Origin: Thermithiobacillus tepidarius DSM 3134
GTDB lineage: Bacteria; Pseudomonadota; Gammaproteobacteria; Acidithiobacillales; Thermithiobacillaceae
Length of the DNA stretch: 64,000 nucleotides
Assembly (NCBI RefSeq): GCF_000423825.1
Contig: NZ_AUIS01000007.1
Span: 62,001-126,000 of the forward strand
Direction of reading: 5' to 3'
A program made the translations under genes and the position numbers. This document shows, piece by piece, positions 26,501-37,282 of this stretch (position 1 is its first letter; the number at the start of each line of letters is the position of its first letter). The notes below the pieces were generated by a model. The model worked only from the letters and a program-made list of their open reading frames with translations. It had not been told where the DNA came from and searched no databases.

Positions 26501-29500
26501 TCACTGGGTCCACACGCGCGCATTCCTGAACATCCGCATCCACGGGCCATCCTCGCTCCAATCGTCCGGCCGCCATGAGTGCTGTATCGCCCGGAACACG
26601 CGCTCCGGATGCGGCATGGCAACGGTGAAGCGTCCATCGGGCGTGGTCAGCCCGGCAATGCCGCTGGGCGAGCCATTGGGGTTGAAAGGATAGCGTTGGG
26701 TCGGCTGGCCGCGGTGATCCACCCAGCGCATGGCCACGATCCCGGACGCCAGCGCCTGGTCCAGTTGCGCCGGATCGCGGAATTCGGCCCGGCCTTCGCC
26801 GTGGGCCACGGCAATGGGCATGCGCGAGTCGGCCATGCCTCGGAAGAAAATGGACGGGTTTTCCGGCACCTCCACCAGCGCCAGCCGGGCCTCGAACTGC
26901 TCCGATTCGTTGCGCACGAAGTGCGGCCACAGCTCGGCGCCGGGGATGATCTCGTGCAGGTTCGACATCATCTGGCAACCATTGCAGATACCGAGGGCAA
27001 AGCTGTCGCTGCGCTGGAAGAAGGCTTCGAACTCGTCGCGGGCGCGAGCATTGAAGAGGATGGACTTGGCCCAGCCCTCGCCGGCGCCCAGCACGTCGCC
27101 GTAGGAAAAGCCGCCGCAGGCGACGAAGCCGCGGAAATCCTGCAGACTGACCCGCCCGGCGATGATGTCGCTCATGTGCACGTCCACGGCGGCGAAGCCG
27201 GCGCGCTCGAAGGCCGCCGCCATCTCCACTTGGCCGTTGACGCCCTGTTCGCGCAGGACGGCCACCCGCGGCCGGGTGCCCAGGTTGAGATAGGGCGCGG
27301 CCACGTCCTCGTCGGGATCGAAGCTCAGATGAGCATGCAGGCCGGGATCCTCGGCGTCCAGCAGGGCATCGTACTCCTCCTGGGCGCACTTGGGGTTGTC
27401 GCGCAGGGACTGCATGCGGTAGCTGGTCTCCGACCAGGCGCGCTGGAGATCGATGCGGCTGTCCGCCAGCACCTCGCGCCCGCCCATGCGAAAAACGATG
27501 CGGTCGTCGCTCGCGGGTGCGCCGATGCAGTGGCTGACGGCTGCCAATCCGTGCTGACCGAGCACGGCCAGCACCCGTTCCCGTGCCGCGCGAGGGGTCT
27601 GCAGCACGGCGCCGAGCTCTTCGCTGAAGAGCACGGCCAGCGGCTCGTCGCCCAGGCCGTCGAGCTGCACGTCGAGGCCCGAGTGCCCGGCGAAGGCCAT
27701 TTCGCAGAGGGTGGCGAAGAGGCCGCCGTCGGAGCGGTCGTGGTAGGCCAGCACCAAGCCGGCCTCGTTCAACTGCTGCACGGCGGCGAAAAAGCCTCTG
27801 AAGAGCTGCGGATCGTCGAGATCGGGCGGTGTGTCGCCCAGCTGCTTGTAGACCTGGGCCAACGCCGAGCCGCCTAGCCGGTTGCGGCCGGCGCCGAGGT
27901 CGACGAGGAAGAGATCCGTCTGCGGATCGGCGCGTAGCTGCGGCGTCAGGGTCCTGCGCACGTCCGGCACCCGGGCAAAGGCGGACACGATCAGGGACAG
28001 GGGCGCGGTGACCGCCTTGTCCTCCCCGCCCTCGCGCCAGACCGTCTTCATGGACATGGAATCCTTGCCCACCGGGATGGCGATGCCGAGCGCCGGACAC
28101 AGCTCCATGCCCACGGCCCGGACCGTGTCATAGAGGCCGGCGTCCTCGCCCGGGTGGCCGGCCGGCGCCATCCAGTTGGCAGACAGCTTCACGTCTTCCA
28201 GGCGCTCGACGCGGGCCGCCGCCAGGTTGGTCAGCGCCTCGCCGATGGCCATGCGGCCGCTGGCGGCCGGATCGAGCAGTGCCATCGGCGTGCGCTCGCC
28301 CATGCTCATGGCCTCGCCTCGATAGCCCGTAAAGCTCATGGCGGTGACGCCCACGTCGGCCACCGGCACCTGCCAGGGGCCGACCATCTGGTCGCGGCAG
28401 ACCAGCCCGCCGACGCTGCGGTCGCCGATGGTGATCAGAAAGCGCTTGTCCGCCACGGTCGGCAGGCGCAGCACCCGGTAGGCCGCCTCCCGCAGCTCGA
28501 TGCCGGTGCTGTCGAGGGGCACCGCCGGGCGCGGCAAACGCTGCACGACCCGGGTCATGCGCGGCGGCTTGCCCAGCAGCACGCTCAGCTCCATGTCGAT
28601 GGGGGTGTTGCGGAAGTAGCTGTCTTCGAGCACCAGGCGCTGCTCGGCGGTGGCTTCGCCCACCACCGCATAAAGGCAACGCTCGCGCTCGCACAGGGCC
28701 CGGAAGCGTTCGAAATGCTCCTGGCCGACGGCCAGCACGTAGCGCTCCTGGGCTTCGTTGGACCAGATCTGCATGGGCGACATGCCCAGATCCTCGTTGG
28801 GCACGCTGCGCAGCTGAAAGCGTCCGCCGCGGCCGGCATCGTTCACCAGTTCCGGCAGGGCATTGGACAGGCCGCCCGCCCCCACATCGTGGATGGACAC
28901 GATGGGATTGGCCTCACCCAACTGCCAGCACCGGTCGATCACCTCTTGGGCGCGGCGCTGCATCTCCGGGTTGCCGCGCTGCACCGAGGCGAAATCCAGC
29001 TCCTCCTGGCCCTCGCCGGTGGCCACGCTGGAGGCAGCGCCGCCGCCCAGGCCGATCAGCATGGCCGGCCCGCCCAGCACGACGAGATAGGCGCCCGCCG
29101 GGATCTCCCGCTTTTGCACGTGCTGGGGGCGGATGTTGCCCAGGCCGCCGGCCAGCATGATGGGCTTGTGATAGCCGCGCACTTCGCCGGCCACCGCCTG
29201 CTCGAAGGTGCGGAAGTAGCCGCAGATGCTGGGACGCCCGAACTCGTTGTTGAAGGCCGCCGCGCCGATGGGGCCTTCCAGCATGATGTCCAGCGCCGAA
29301 GCGATGCGTTCCGGCTTGCCGTAGGCCGGCTGTTCCCAGGGCTGCTCGGCACCGGGAATGCGCAGGTTGGACACGGAAAAGCCGCTGAGCCCCGCCTTGG
29401 GCTTGGCGCCGCGGCCGGTGGCGCCCTCGTCGCGGATCTCGCCGCCGGCCCCGGTCGCCGCCCCCGGGAAAGGCGAGATGGCGGTGGGGTGATTGTGGGT

Positions 29501-30388
29501 CTCCACCTTCATGAGGATGTGGGTATCCTCGGCATGGTAAGCATAGCCCTGGGTTTCGGGGTCGGGGAAGAAGCGCTCGACGGCGAAGCCCTCGATCACC
29601 GCCGCGTTGTCCTTGTAGGCGGACAGGGTGCCCGCGGGATGCTGCCGGTGGGTATTGCGGATCATGGCGAAAAGGGACAGTTCCTGCCGCTCGCCGTCGA
29701 TGACCCATTCGGCATTGAAGATCTTGTGGCGGCAATGCTCCGAATTGGCCTGGGCGAACATCATGAGCTCCACGTCCGTGGGGTTGCGCCCCATGCGGGT
29801 GAAATTCTCCACCAGATAATCCATCTCGTCCGGGCTCAAGGCCAGGCCCCAGGCCAGATTGGCCTGCGCCAGCGCCGCCCGGCCGCCGTTCAGGACATCC
29901 ACGGTCTGCAGGGGCGCCGGCTCGGCGTGCCGGAACAGGCCCTCGGCATCGGCCAGATCGTCCACCACCATCTCGGTCATGCGATCGTGGATCAGGGGCA
30001 GCAGCGCCGCCCGCTCGGCGGACGTCAGGGCGCTCTCGTCCGCCTTGCGCACATAGAAGGCCACGCCCCGCTCCAGGCGCCTGATTTTTTCGAGACCGCA
30101 ATGCCGGGCGATGTCGGTGGCCTTGCTGGACCAGGGCGAGATGGTGCCGAAGCGCGGCAGCACCAGCAACAATTGCCCGACGGGCTCCTCCTCCGCCAGC
30201 CTGGGGCCGTAGGTCAACAGACGCTCCAGCACAATGTGCTCATCCGCGCCCAGATCACCGCCCAACTCAGCAAAGTGGACGAATTCGGCGTAAACATGGC
30301 GGATGTGCGGAGTTTTTTCCCGCAGGGCGGACATCAGCTTGTCCAGACGGAAGGGAGACAGGGCAGCGGAGCCGCGAATTTGGAGCAT
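26501..30388 (-). CDS. purL: Phosphoribosylformylglycinamidine synthase (large, single-chain)
   Basis: 1295 residues, the length of the E. coli enzyme. N-terminal PurS-like domain, FGAM-synthetase domains with ATP-binding [29 protein letters not shown] stretch (residues ~290-320), and a C-terminal glutamine amidotransferase with GICNGCQM nucleophile cysteine and HGEGR histidine. Catalyses the ATP- and glutamine-dependent fourth step of purine synthesis. AAAAGG precedes the ATG. Confidence 0.97.
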   Translation of the reverse strand: MLQIRGSAALSPFRLDKLMSALREKTPHIRHVYAEFVHFAELGGDLGADEHIVLERLLTYGPRLAEEEPVGQLLLVLPRFGTISPWSSKATDIARHCGLEKIRRLERGVAFYVRKADESALTSAERAALLPLIHDRMTEMVVDDLADAEGLFRHAEPAPLQTVDVLNGGRAALAQANLAWGLALSPDEMDYLVENFTRMGRNPTDVELMMFAQANSEHCRHKIFNAEWVIDGERQELSLFAMIRNTHRQHPAGTLSAYKDNAAVIEGFAVERFFPDPETQGYAYHAEDTHILMKVETHNHPTAISPFPGAATGAGGEIRDEGATGRGAKPKAGLSGFSVSNLRIPGAEQPWEQPAYGKPERIASALDIMLEGPIGAAAFNNEFGRPSICGYFRTFEQAVAGEVRGYHKPIMLAGGLGNIRPQHVQKREIPAGAYLVVLGGPAMLIGLGGGAASSVATGEGQEELDFASVQRGNPEMQRRAQEVIDRCWQLGEANPIVSIHDVGAGGLSNALPELVNDAGRGGRFQLRSVPNEDLGMSPMQIWSNEAQERYVLAVGQEHFERFRALCERERCLYAVVGEATAEQRLVLEDSYFRNTPIDMELSVLLGKPPRMTRVVQRLPRPAVPLDSTGIELREAAYRVLRLPTVADKRFLITIGDRSVGGLVCRDQMVGPWQVPVADVGVTAMSFTGYRGEAMSMGERTPMALLDPAASGRMAIGEALTNLAAARVERLEDVKLSANWMAPAGHPGEDAGLYDTVRAVGMELCPALGIAIPVGKDSMSMKTVWREGGEDKAVTAPLSLIVSAFARVPDVRRTLTPQLRADPQTDLFLVDLGAGRNRLGGSALAQVYKQLGDTPPDLDDPQLFRGFFAAVQQLNEAGLVLAYHDRSDGGLFATLCEMAFAGHSGLDVQLDGLGDEPLAVLFSEELGAVLQTPRAARERVLAVLGQHGLAAVSHCIGAPASDDRIVFRMGGREVLADSRIDLQRAWSETSYRMQSLRDNPKCAQEEYDALLDAEDPGLHAHLSFDPDEDVAAPYLNLGTRPRVAVLREQGVNGQVEMAAAFERAGFAAVDVHMSDIIAGRVSLQDFRGFVACGGFSYGDVLGAGEGWAKSILFNARARDEFEAFFQRSDSFALGICNGCQMMSNLHEIIPGAELWPHFVRNESEQFEARLALVEVPENPSIFFRGMADSRMPIAVAHGEGRAEFRDPAQLDQALASGIVAMRWVDHRGQPTQRYPFNPNGSPSGIAGLTTPDGRFTVAMPHPERVFRAIQHSWRPDDWSEDGPWMRMFRNARVWTQ

Positions 30389-30522
30389 GGTTCGACCTTT
30401 TCAAACCCGGTGGATATCGAGAGGTGCGCCGCCTGGGACGAGAGCGCGTGCCGGCAGCGCAGCTCGGCGCAACCGTCTTCGCAAGCGCAACCTCGCATTT
30501 GCGAAACAGACGTGGCAAAACG

Positions 30523-31155
30523 CTAATTATCCAACGTCTGCATCATCTCCGCCAGCGCCAGATCATCATGCCCACCCCGCTCCCGCAACGCCTCCCGAAT
30601 GCGCCGGCGGTCCGCCGCGGAACGGTTCTGGCCCAATTTGAACTTGCCTTCCCAGCGGGTAATGTCGATCTCGAAAGCCACGATGGCGGACAGCAGCTGC
30701 TGCGTGCGCGCCGCAGGGGGCTGCAGCGGCACATGGCCGCCTTCGGGCTGGAAGCGCGCCGTCATGTCCCGCAGCAGGACAAGTGCCTCCTCCGTGTCCG
30801 CGATCAGCCGGACCCGGCCATAGACATGCACCGCCGCGTAATTCCAGGTCGGCACAGCCGCAGCCGGTTCCTCGTACCAGGCGGAAGACACGGCGGCATG
30901 CGGCCCATGGAAAATCGCCAGCACCTCCCGCGCTGGCGCGAAGTGCCGCCACTGCGGATTGGCCCGCGCCACATGCCCGCGCAGCACGCCCTGCGCTCCC
31001 CGATCGGCATTCAGCAGCAGCGGCACATGACTCGCAAAGGGCCCCGCTCCGGAGCGCTCGGACGGGCAAGTCACCAGGGCGGCGAAAGGATGGTCCTGCA
31101 CGAACGCCTGCAAGCGCGGCAGCGAGCTTTCCTTGAAAGCAGAGGGGATGTACAT
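30523..31155 (-). CDS. PaiB-family FMN-binding protein
   Basis: 210 residues. MYIPSAF start, HPFAALVTC, ASHVPLLLN, GHVARANPQW and SAWYEEPAAAVPTWNYAAVHVYGR are hallmarks of the PaiB/FMN-binding split-barrel family. In Bacillus PaiB is described as a negative regulator of sporulation and protease genes; in proteobacteria its role is unproven and an FMN-dependent enzyme is equally likely. Upstream of purL by 134 bases on the same strand. Confidence 0.85.
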   Translation of the reverse strand: MYIPSAFKESSLPRLQAFVQDHPFAALVTCPSERSGAGPFASHVPLLLNADRGAQGVLRGHVARANPQWRHFAPAREVLAIFHGPHAAVSSAWYEEPAAAVPTWNYAAVHVYGRVRLIADTEEALVLLRDMTARFQPEGGHVPLQPPAARTQQLLSAIVAFEIDITRWEGKFKLGQNRSAADRRRIREALRERGGHDDLALAEMMQTLDN

Positions 31156-31315
31156 GCAGTGACCTCCCGCACGCGGAGCAGATGATTAAGGAACAGGGAC
31201 CGCCGAATCCAAATCGTCCCCATCCCGCCCGTTCCTGGCAGAAGAGCATGCGGCGCGCGGGCGCCGTGCCATCGTTGCCACGGCAGCAAACTGGGCCGCG
31301 CGGGTTCACGGGAGG

Positions 31316-31382
31316 GTAGGAGCGGACTGGCCCGTGACTCGGCGGCGGTCGCTATGCTGATCGCGGGCCAGCCCGCTCCTAC
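31316..31382. repeat. REPIN-like inverted pair 1
   Basis: A 22-base REP on the plus strand (GTAGGAGCGGACTGGCCCG then TGA) and its inverted partner at 31361-31382, ending ...CGCTCCTAC. The GTAG head plus an internal GC hairpin is the form of REP sequences moved by RAYT transposases in Pseudomonas. Confidence 0.8.
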
Positions 31383-31523
31383 GGCTGGCGGCGGCAGCGC
31401 GGTCCAGGGGCGATGGCCGGGCCTTCGCACTACCGTCCCCTCACCCTGCCCTCTCCCCCAGAGAGCGGGTGTTCCGGGCGGCTGCGTCGCCATGCCAAGC
31501 CTAGCGGGCCGGCAGCTTAGGCT

Positions 31524-31591
31524 GTAGAAGCGGGCTGGCCCGCGATCGGGCGGCGGCCGGGGTGGCGGATCGCGAGCCAGCTCGCTCCTAC
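31524..31591. repeat. REPIN-like inverted pair 2
   Basis: REP at 31524-31545 (GTAGAAGCGGGCTGG then CCCGCGA) and inverted partner at 31570-31591 (TCGCGAGCCAGCTCG then CTCCTAC), 68 bp overall with a 24-base spacer. Confidence 0.85.
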
Positions 31592-31730
31592 CTTAAACCC
31601 GTTGGGCTACGCAGGTGCAGCCCAACCTACTCGCTTGCGCGTCCAAGAATGCGAACGCAACGAGCGGCAAAAAGCCGATTGCCGCCGGGCAACCCCCGGC
31701 ACCTAACTCCAGCCGCAAGCGCAGCCCAGG

Positions 31731-32441
31731 CTACAACGCCACCCCCAGCCTCCTCGCCACCTCCTGATACGCCTCCACCACGCCCCCCAAGCCGCGGCGG
31801 AAGCGATCCTTGTCCAGTTTCTCGCGCGTCTGCGCATCCCACAGGCGGCAACCATCCGGGCTGAACTCGTCGCCGAGCAGCACCTGGCCGTCGAAGCGGC
31901 CGAATTCCAGCTTGAAGTCCACCAGGATCAGCCCGGCGTCGGCAAAGAGCTTCTTCAGGACCTCGTTGGCCCTGTAGGTGAGCTCCTTCATGCGTGCCAC
32001 CTCTTCTTCCGTGGCCCAGCCGAAGGCACGGATGTGCGACTCGTTGACCATGGGATCATGCAAAGCGTCGTTCTTGAGGAAGAACTCGAAGGTAGGCGGA
32101 TCGAGTTCCATGCCTTCGGGCACGCCGAGGCGTCGGGAGATGGAGCCCGCGGTGACGTTGCGCACCACGCACTCCACCGGGATCATCTCCAAACGCTTGA
32201 CTACGCTCTCCCGCTCGGAGAGCAGGCGCTCGAAGTGATTGGGGATGCCCGCCGCCGCCAGCTTCTGCATGATGAAGGCGTTGAACTTGTTGTTCACCTC
32301 GCCCTTGTGGGCCAAGCGTTCCACCTTCTCGCCGTCGAAAGCGGAGGTATCGTCCTTGAAGTGCAGGATGAGGCGCTGGGGGTCGTCGGTGGCGTACACC
32401 ACCTTGGCCTTGCCCTCGTACAGTTGCTCGCCTTTTTGCAT
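31731..32441 (-). CDS. purC: SAICAR synthetase
   Basis: 236 residues, normal length. Condenses CAIR and aspartate with [34 protein letters not shown] and [10 protein letters not shown] are family motifs. GGAG lies 9 bases before the ATG; starts 29 bases after purB on the same strand, so one operon. Confidence 0.96.
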   Translation of the reverse strand: MQKGEQLYEGKAKVVYATDDPQRLILHFKDDTSAFDGEKVERLAHKGEVNNKFNAFIMQKLAAAGIPNHFERLLSERESVVKRLEMIPVECVVRNVTAGSISRRLGVPEGMELDPPTFEFFLKNDALHDPMVNESHIRAFGWATEEEVARMKELTYRANEVLKKLFADAGLILVDFKLEFGRFDGQVLLGDEFSPDGCRLWDAQTREKLDKDRFRRGLGGVVEAYQEVARRLGVAL

Positions 32442-32470
32442 GCTATGGCTCCAGGCCGGGCGCGCCCGGC

Positions 32471-33778
32471 TTACACGGAAAGGGACGGCCCGAACACCCG
32501 CTCGAAGATCCGGTCGATCTCCTTGGTGTGGTAATCCAGGCTGAAGAGCTCATCCAGCTCGGCCGGGCTCAACTTGCCGCTCACGTCCGGATCCCGGGCC
32601 AGCAGGGACTTGAAGTCCTCGCCCGCCTCCCAGACGCGCATGGCGTTGCGCTGCACCCAGCGGTAGGCATCCTCCCGGAGCGCGCCCTTCTCGGTGAGGG
32701 CCAGCAGCACCCGCTGCGAAAAGATGAGGCCGTGCATCTGGTTGAGATTCTTCAGCATGTTCTCGGGGTAGACCACCAGGTTTTCGATGAGCCCGCTCAC
32801 CCGATGCAGCATGAAGTCCAGCGTGATGGTGGCATCCGGCCCGATCACCCGCTCCACGGAGGAATGGGAGATGTCGCGCTCGTGCCAGAGGGCGATGTTC
32901 TCCAGGGCCATGCCCGCATAGCCGCGCACCAGCCGCGCCAAACCCGTCAGGTTCTCCGACAGGATCGGGTTGCGCTTGTGCGGCATGGCGGAGCTGCCCT
33001 TCTGCCCCTTGGTGAAGGGCTCCTCGGCTTCCAGCACCTCGGTGCGCTGCAGATGGCGGATCTCCACCGCAATCTTTTCGATGGAGCCGGCAATCACGGC
33101 CAGGGTGTTGAAAAAATGGGCGTGGCGGTCGCGGGAAATGACCTGGGTACTGGCCGGCTCGGGGGTCAGGCCCAACTCGCGGCACACCGCCTCTTCCACC
33201 GAGGGATCGATGTTGGCGAAGGTGCCCACCGCGCCGGAGAGCATGCCCACCGCCACGTCGTCGATGGCAGCCTGCAGCCGTGCCCGGTTGCGGCCGGCCT
33301 CGGCGTACCAGACGGCCAGCTTGAGGCCGAAGGTCACCGGCTCGGCATGGATGCCATGGGAGCGACCGATCATGATGGTGTCCTTGTGTTCCCAGGCACG
33401 GCGGTGCAGGGCGCGCATGAGACGGTCCATGCCTTGCAGCAGCAGCTCGCCGGCCCGCTTCAATTGCAGGGCGAAGCCGGTGTCCACCACGTCGGAGCTG
33501 GTCAGCCCTTGGTGGATGAAGCGGCTGGACGGCCCCACGAACTCGGCTACGGAGGTCAAGAAGGCGATGACGTCATGCTTGACCTCGCGTTCGATCTCTT
33601 CGATGCGCGCCGCGTCGAAAGCGGCCTTGGCCTCGATGGTGGCTAGATCCTCGGCCGGAATCCGGCCCTGGGCCGCCAAGGCCCGACAGGCGGCCAGCTC
33701 CACGTCCAGCCAGGCCTGATACTTGGCTTCCTGGGTCCACAGGGCGCCCATTTCCGGGCGGGTATAACGTTCGATCAT
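32471..33778 (-). CDS. purB: Adenylosuccinate lyase
   Basis: 435 residues. Fumarase-superfamily enzyme acting twice in purine synthesis (SAICAR to AICAR, adenylosuccinate to AMP). Signature [11 protein letters not shown] and the catalytic region [12 protein letters not shown] and SHGIHAEP are intact. Lies between the MBL-fold gene (11 bases upstream) and purC. Confidence 0.97.
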   Translation of the reverse strand: MIERYTRPEMGALWTQEAKYQAWLDVELAACRALAAQGRIPAEDLATIEAKAAFDAARIEEIEREVKHDVIAFLTSVAEFVGPSSRFIHQGLTSSDVVDTGFALQLKRAGELLLQGMDRLMRALHRRAWEHKDTIMIGRSHGIHAEPVTFGLKLAVWYAEAGRNRARLQAAIDDVAVGMLSGAVGTFANIDPSVEEAVCRELGLTPEPASTQVISRDRHAHFFNTLAVIAGSIEKIAVEIRHLQRTEVLEAEEPFTKGQKGSSAMPHKRNPILSENLTGLARLVRGYAGMALENIALWHERDISHSSVERVIGPDATITLDFMLHRVSGLIENLVVYPENMLKNLNQMHGLIFSQRVLLALTEKGALREDAYRWVQRNAMRVWEAGEDFKSLLARDPDVSGKLSPAELDELFSLDYHTKEIDRIFERVFGPSLSV

Positions 33779-33789
33779 GTCTCAACCTT

Positions 33790-34557
33790 CTAAACAGTAT
33801 GCCAATCCAGTCCTTGGTGCTGATCCGCAACGCGCACCTCTGCGGGCGCGCAGCCCAGCACCTGGGCCAAGGCCCCCTGCGCCAGGGCCGGCCGATTATT
33901 CTTGGCGCTCAGATGGGCGGCGACCACCGTCCCCAGATGCCCATGCCGCAATGCACCCAGCAGCGCCGCGCCCTGGGCGTTGGACAGGTGCCCGTAGGCG
34001 CCACCGACCCGCTGCTTCAGGCTGGCCGGATAGGGCCCGGTCCGCAGCATGTCCGGATCATGATTGCACTCCAGCACCAAAGCGTGGCAGGCCGCCAGGG
34101 CGGCTTCCACCGGCGGGGTGACGCAGCCCAGGTCGGTGGCCAAGCCCAAGCGGCGATCGCCGTCGGAAACCACAAAAGCGCACGGTTCGGCGGCGTCGTG
34201 CAGGACTGCAAAGGGGTCCAGGCGCAAGTCGCCCAAGACGATGGGCGCACCCGCCCGGAAGGCGTGCAACTCGGGAAAAGGCCCCAGGCGCGCCACGGCG
34301 CGCGCGGTGCCGGCAGTCGACCACACGGGCAGGCGGAAGCGCCGCGCCAGCACGCCGGCCCCGCGCACGTGATCGCCATGCTCGTGGGTCAGGATCACGG
34401 CATCCAGGTCCGCCGGCGACAGGCCCAATCGCCCCAGGCGCCAAGCGGTTTCCTGCCCGAAAAAACCGGCGTCCAGCAGCACGCGGGTGCTGCCGCTGGC
34501 CACCACCCAGGCATTGCCGCCGCTGCCGCTTCCCAGACAGGCGAAGCGCACGGCCAT
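33790..34557 (-). CDS. MBL-fold metallo-hydrolase (YycJ/WalJ-like)
   Basis: 255 residues from the ATG at 34557, one base after the bamC stop. Zinc motif H58-E-H60-G-D62-H63 in LTHEHGDHVRG, start CLGSGSGGNAWVV, and ECNHD / AAHLSAKNN segments match the YycJ/WalJ-type exonuclease-like hydrolases. DNA substrate is proposed for homologues; not shown here. Part of the dapA-bamC-mbl-purB-purC string. Confidence 0.88.
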   Translation of the reverse strand: MAVRFACLGSGSGGNAWVVASGSTRVLLDAGFFGQETAWRLGRLGLSPADLDAVILTHEHGDHVRGAGVLARRFRLPVWSTAGTARAVARLGPFPELHAFRAGAPIVLGDLRLDPFAVLHDAAEPCAFVVSDGDRRLGLATDLGCVTPPVEAALAACHALVLECNHDPDMLRTGPYPASLKQRVGGAYGHLSNAQGAALLGALRHGHLGTVVAAHLSAKNNRPALAQGALAQVLGCAPAEVRVADQHQGLDWHTV

Positions 34558-34558
34558 C

Positions 34559-35698
34559 TCAGGCGGCCGAACGGCCGCCCAGACGCTCGGCCAACTGCTG
34601 CAGCAGGCGCTCCACCGCGCCCTGGGCGCCCTGGTCAACCGGCAGCACCTCCAACACGCTGCCCGGGCCTTGGGCATCGCGGGACAGGCGCACGCGCATC
34701 TGCACTTGCGCCGCCTTGGCCTTGTCATCGCTGCGGAAAGCGCCGCGCACGCCCTCGCTCAATTGCGACCAGATGTCCGCAAGGATGCCCTTTTTCTTCT
34801 GCGCCTGCTCCGCCGACGCGGTGACGACGAACTCGCCCGGGCGCTGGCCGGCCACGGCCTGATAGCCCAAACCCTTGAGGGTTTCTTCCACCCGCGCCTG
34901 GGCCTGCTCCGGCGGCAGGCTCAACACCAGATAGCTGCCCTGCTGATCGCGCAGGCGCTCCACTTTCATGGATGGCAGAGCGGCCTGCTTGCCACCCTGC
35001 TCGATGCTCTCCTGGATGGACTTCAGCAGGGCCACCACCGCCTTGGCATCGGGTTGCGCCTCGGTCCAGGCCTCGCCGGTCGTCTGCGGATCGCTGTCCT
35101 GGCGGATCTGCCGCGCGCTCAGCACCTGGCTGCCATCCGCTTCGCCGCGCATGATCACGATGTATTTTTCCCGCGCGTTCGGGGCCACGGCCGATCCGAG
35201 CAGAGCGCTCAAGCCAGTACGCTGCCCCTGCCAATCCGTTTCCAGCACGCCGGCCTGCTCGTCCAGACTGGCCACCGTGAAGCCCTCCTTCTGCAGGGCC
35301 GTCCGCACCACCGGCCACAGCACGGCGGCAGGCATCTGGACGCGCAGAGTGGAGGCCGCACCGCTGTCCGTCAGCGTACTGGCGGCGACTGTTGCCGGCT
35401 GCGTTGCGGCCGGCGCGGCGGACGGCACATCGCGACCGCGTTCGGACACGGCGAAACCGGCCGGACTGGCGGGCGCCGGACTGGCAGGGCTGCCCCCCGC
35501 CGGTGCCGCCGCCCTGGCGGGCGGGATCTGCAATCCCGGCTGGACCGGCGCGGCCAGGAGATCCGGCGGCACTTCCAGGGGGGGCAGAGTCTTGGCGTCA
35601 TTGTACTTGGGCCCGCTCTTATCTCCCGTGAAAGGCAAATACTGGCAGCCGGCCAGCAGGAACGCCGACGAGGCGGCAACGATGATCCAACGCGACAT
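34559..35698 (-). CDS. bamC: Outer-membrane assembly lipoprotein BamC
   Basis: 379 residues from the ATG at 35698. Lipobox LLAGC with Cys18, then QYLPFTGDKSGPKYNDAKTLPPLEVPPDLL, the flexible BamC segment that binds BamD (residues ~19-50), a Pro/Ala linker and two helix-grip domains. Accessory part of the Bam complex inserting outer-membrane proteins. Follows dapA, as in many proteobacteria. Confidence 0.93.
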   Translation of the reverse strand: MSRWIIVAASSAFLLAGCQYLPFTGDKSGPKYNDAKTLPPLEVPPDLLAAPVQPGLQIPPARAAAPAGGSPASPAPASPAGFAVSERGRDVPSAAPAATQPATVAASTLTDSGAASTLRVQMPAAVLWPVVRTALQKEGFTVASLDEQAGVLETDWQGQRTGLSALLGSAVAPNAREKYIVIMRGEADGSQVLSARQIRQDSDPQTTGEAWTEAQPDAKAVVALLKSIQESIEQGGKQAALPSMKVERLRDQQGSYLVLSLPPEQAQARVEETLKGLGYQAVAGQRPGEFVVTASAEQAQKKKGILADIWSQLSEGVRGAFRSDDKAKAAQVQMRVRLSRDAQGPGSVLEVLPVDQGAQGAVERLLQQLAERLGGRSAA

Positions 35699-35730
35699 GG
35701 GTTTCGATCTCCGGACTGGAATCGGCAAAA

Positions 35731-36606
35731 TCACAGGCAGCCCGCCTGGCGCATGGACGCCAAGAGCTGGGGCCGCAAGCTTTCGCTGAGCGGGGTCAGG
35801 GGCAGGCGCAGCATCGGGCCGATGCGGCCCATCTCCGCCAACGCCCATTTGACAGGGATGGGATTGGATTCAAGGAAGAGATCCACGTGCAGGGGCAGCA
35901 GCTTGTCGTTGAGGGTGCGCGCCGTCGCCAGGTCGCCCTCGCGTGCCGCGCGGCACATGCGCGCCATGTCGCCCGGCGCCACGTTGGCGGTGACGGAGAT
36001 GACGCCCTTGGCACCCAGCAGCATCAGCGCCAAGGCTGACGCATCGTCGCCGGCATAGACGTCCATGCGCCCGCCGCAGCGGGCCAGGATCTCCTCGGCG
36101 CGGGTGATGTTGCCGGTGGCCTCCTTGACCCCGATGATATTGGGAATCGCGGCCAGGCGTTCGATGGTGGCGGGTTGCAGATCGCAGCCGGTGCGCCCAG
36201 GCACGTTGTAGAGGATCTGCGGCAGGGGGCAGGCCTGGGCAATGGCGCGATAATGCTGAAACAGGCCTTCCTGGGTCGGCTTGTTGTAGTAGGGGGTGAC
36301 CAGCAGGGCTGCGTCGGCCCCCAGCTCCGCCGCCGCCGTGGTGAGCGCGATGGCCTCGCTGGTGGCGTTGGCCCCAGTGCCGGCAATCACCGGCGCCCGC
36401 TCACGCACCTGTTCCACCACGATCTGGATGGCGCGCAGGTGTTCCGTCTCGTTCAGCGTGGCGGATTCGCCGGTCGTTCCCACGGCCACGATGGCATCCG
36501 TGCCCTCGGACAGGTGCCACTCCACCAGCTCGCGCAGACGGACCTCGTCGAGGGTGCCGTCGTCCTGCATGGGCGTCACCAGGGCAACCATACTGCCTTG
36601 GAACAT
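35731..36606 (-). CDS. dapA: 4-hydroxy-tetrahydrodipicolinate synthase
   Basis: 291 residues from the ATG at 36606, which has GGAG 9 bases upstream; an ATG 9 bases earlier abuts that site. Class-I aldolase fold with GTTGESATL, the catalytic tyrosine in YYNKPTQEG and Schiff-base lysine in GVKEATGN. First step of the lysine branch from aspartate semialdehyde and pyruvate. First gene of the operon leading to purC; divergent from bcp. Confidence 0.97.
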   Translation of the reverse strand: MFQGSMVALVTPMQDDGTLDEVRLRELVEWHLSEGTDAIVAVGTTGESATLNETEHLRAIQIVVEQVRERAPVIAGTGANATSEAIALTTAAAELGADAALLVTPYYNKPTQEGLFQHYRAIAQACPLPQILYNVPGRTGCDLQPATIERLAAIPNIIGVKEATGNITRAEEILARCGGRMDVYAGDDASALALMLLGAKGVISVTANVAPGDMARMCRAAREGDLATARTLNDKLLPLHVDLFLESNPIPVKWALAEMGRIGPMLRLPLTPLSESLRPQLLASMRQAGCL

Positions 36607-36777
36607 AAAGCGCATCTCCACCAGTCGCAAATGAAGAGCAATGGTACTGAGCCTTACCCCGATTTGGCAAGGCAATTCCCGCAATCGGCCCCGATCCGCC
36701 GGCCTTCCGGGGCTGGACAAGGGCGGTGCGGCTGGCTAACTTGGAACTTGTGGAGCTTGCGACAACATGGAGGGGAA

Positions 36778-37254
36778 ATGAACGACACCGCTTTGCAAAC
36801 CGGCGCCGCCGCACCGGATTTCACCTTGCCCGCCCATGACGGGCGCCAGATCCGCCTTGCCGACCTGCGCGGCCGGAAGATAGTGCTGTACTTCTATCCC
36901 AAGGACGACACCCCCGGCTGCACCACCGAAGGGCGCGATTTCGCCGCCTTGTACCCGGAGTTCCAAGGCGCCGACGCCGAGGTGCTGGGCATCTCCCGCG
37001 ACACCATCCAGTCCCACTGCAAGTTCGCTGAAAAATACGGCTTCCCCTTTCCGCTCCTGGCTGACGTCGACGAAACCGCATGCCGCGCCTACGACGTGAT
37101 CAAGGAAAAGAACATGTACGGCAAAAAGGTCATGGGCATCGAGCGCAGCACCTTCGTCATCGACCGCGACGGCCGCCTGGCCCACGTGGAGCGCAAGGTC
37201 AAGGTGGATGGCCACGCCGCCGCCATGCTGGATCTCGTCAAGCGGCTTCCCTAG
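36778..37254 (+). CDS. bcp: Peroxiredoxin, Bcp/PrxQ type
   Basis: 158 residues. Peroxidatic C48 in DDTPGCTTEGRDF. The resolving cysteine found five residues later in many PrxQ enzymes is absent (Gly-Arg instead); other cysteines are C81 and C102. Reduces peroxides using thioredoxin or another thiol. GGAGGGG before the ATG. Cotranscribed with the PhoH-like gene 28 bases on. Confidence 0.94.
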   Translation: MNDTALQTGAAAPDFTLPAHDGRQIRLADLRGRKIVLYFYPKDDTPGCTTEGRDFAALYPEFQGADAEVLGISRDTIQSHCKFAEKYGFPFPLLADVDETACRAYDVIKEKNMYGKKVMGIERSTFVIDRDGRLAHVERKVKVDGHAAAMLDLVKRLP

Positions 37255-37282
37255 CGATCATTCCAAGTACAGGGCAGACATC

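Larger units (their letters stand above)
31156..31730. other. 575-bp non-coding region with two REPINs
   Basis: Holds no gene I can support. It contains two REPIN-like pairs (31316-31382, 31524-31591), a left flank 31466-31523 and a right flank 31666-31706 (with a CCGGG-CAAC-CCCGG hairpin) that recur around the REPIN at 47 kb, and a short palindrome TTGGGCT / AGCCCAA near 31603-31627. Confidence 0.8.
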
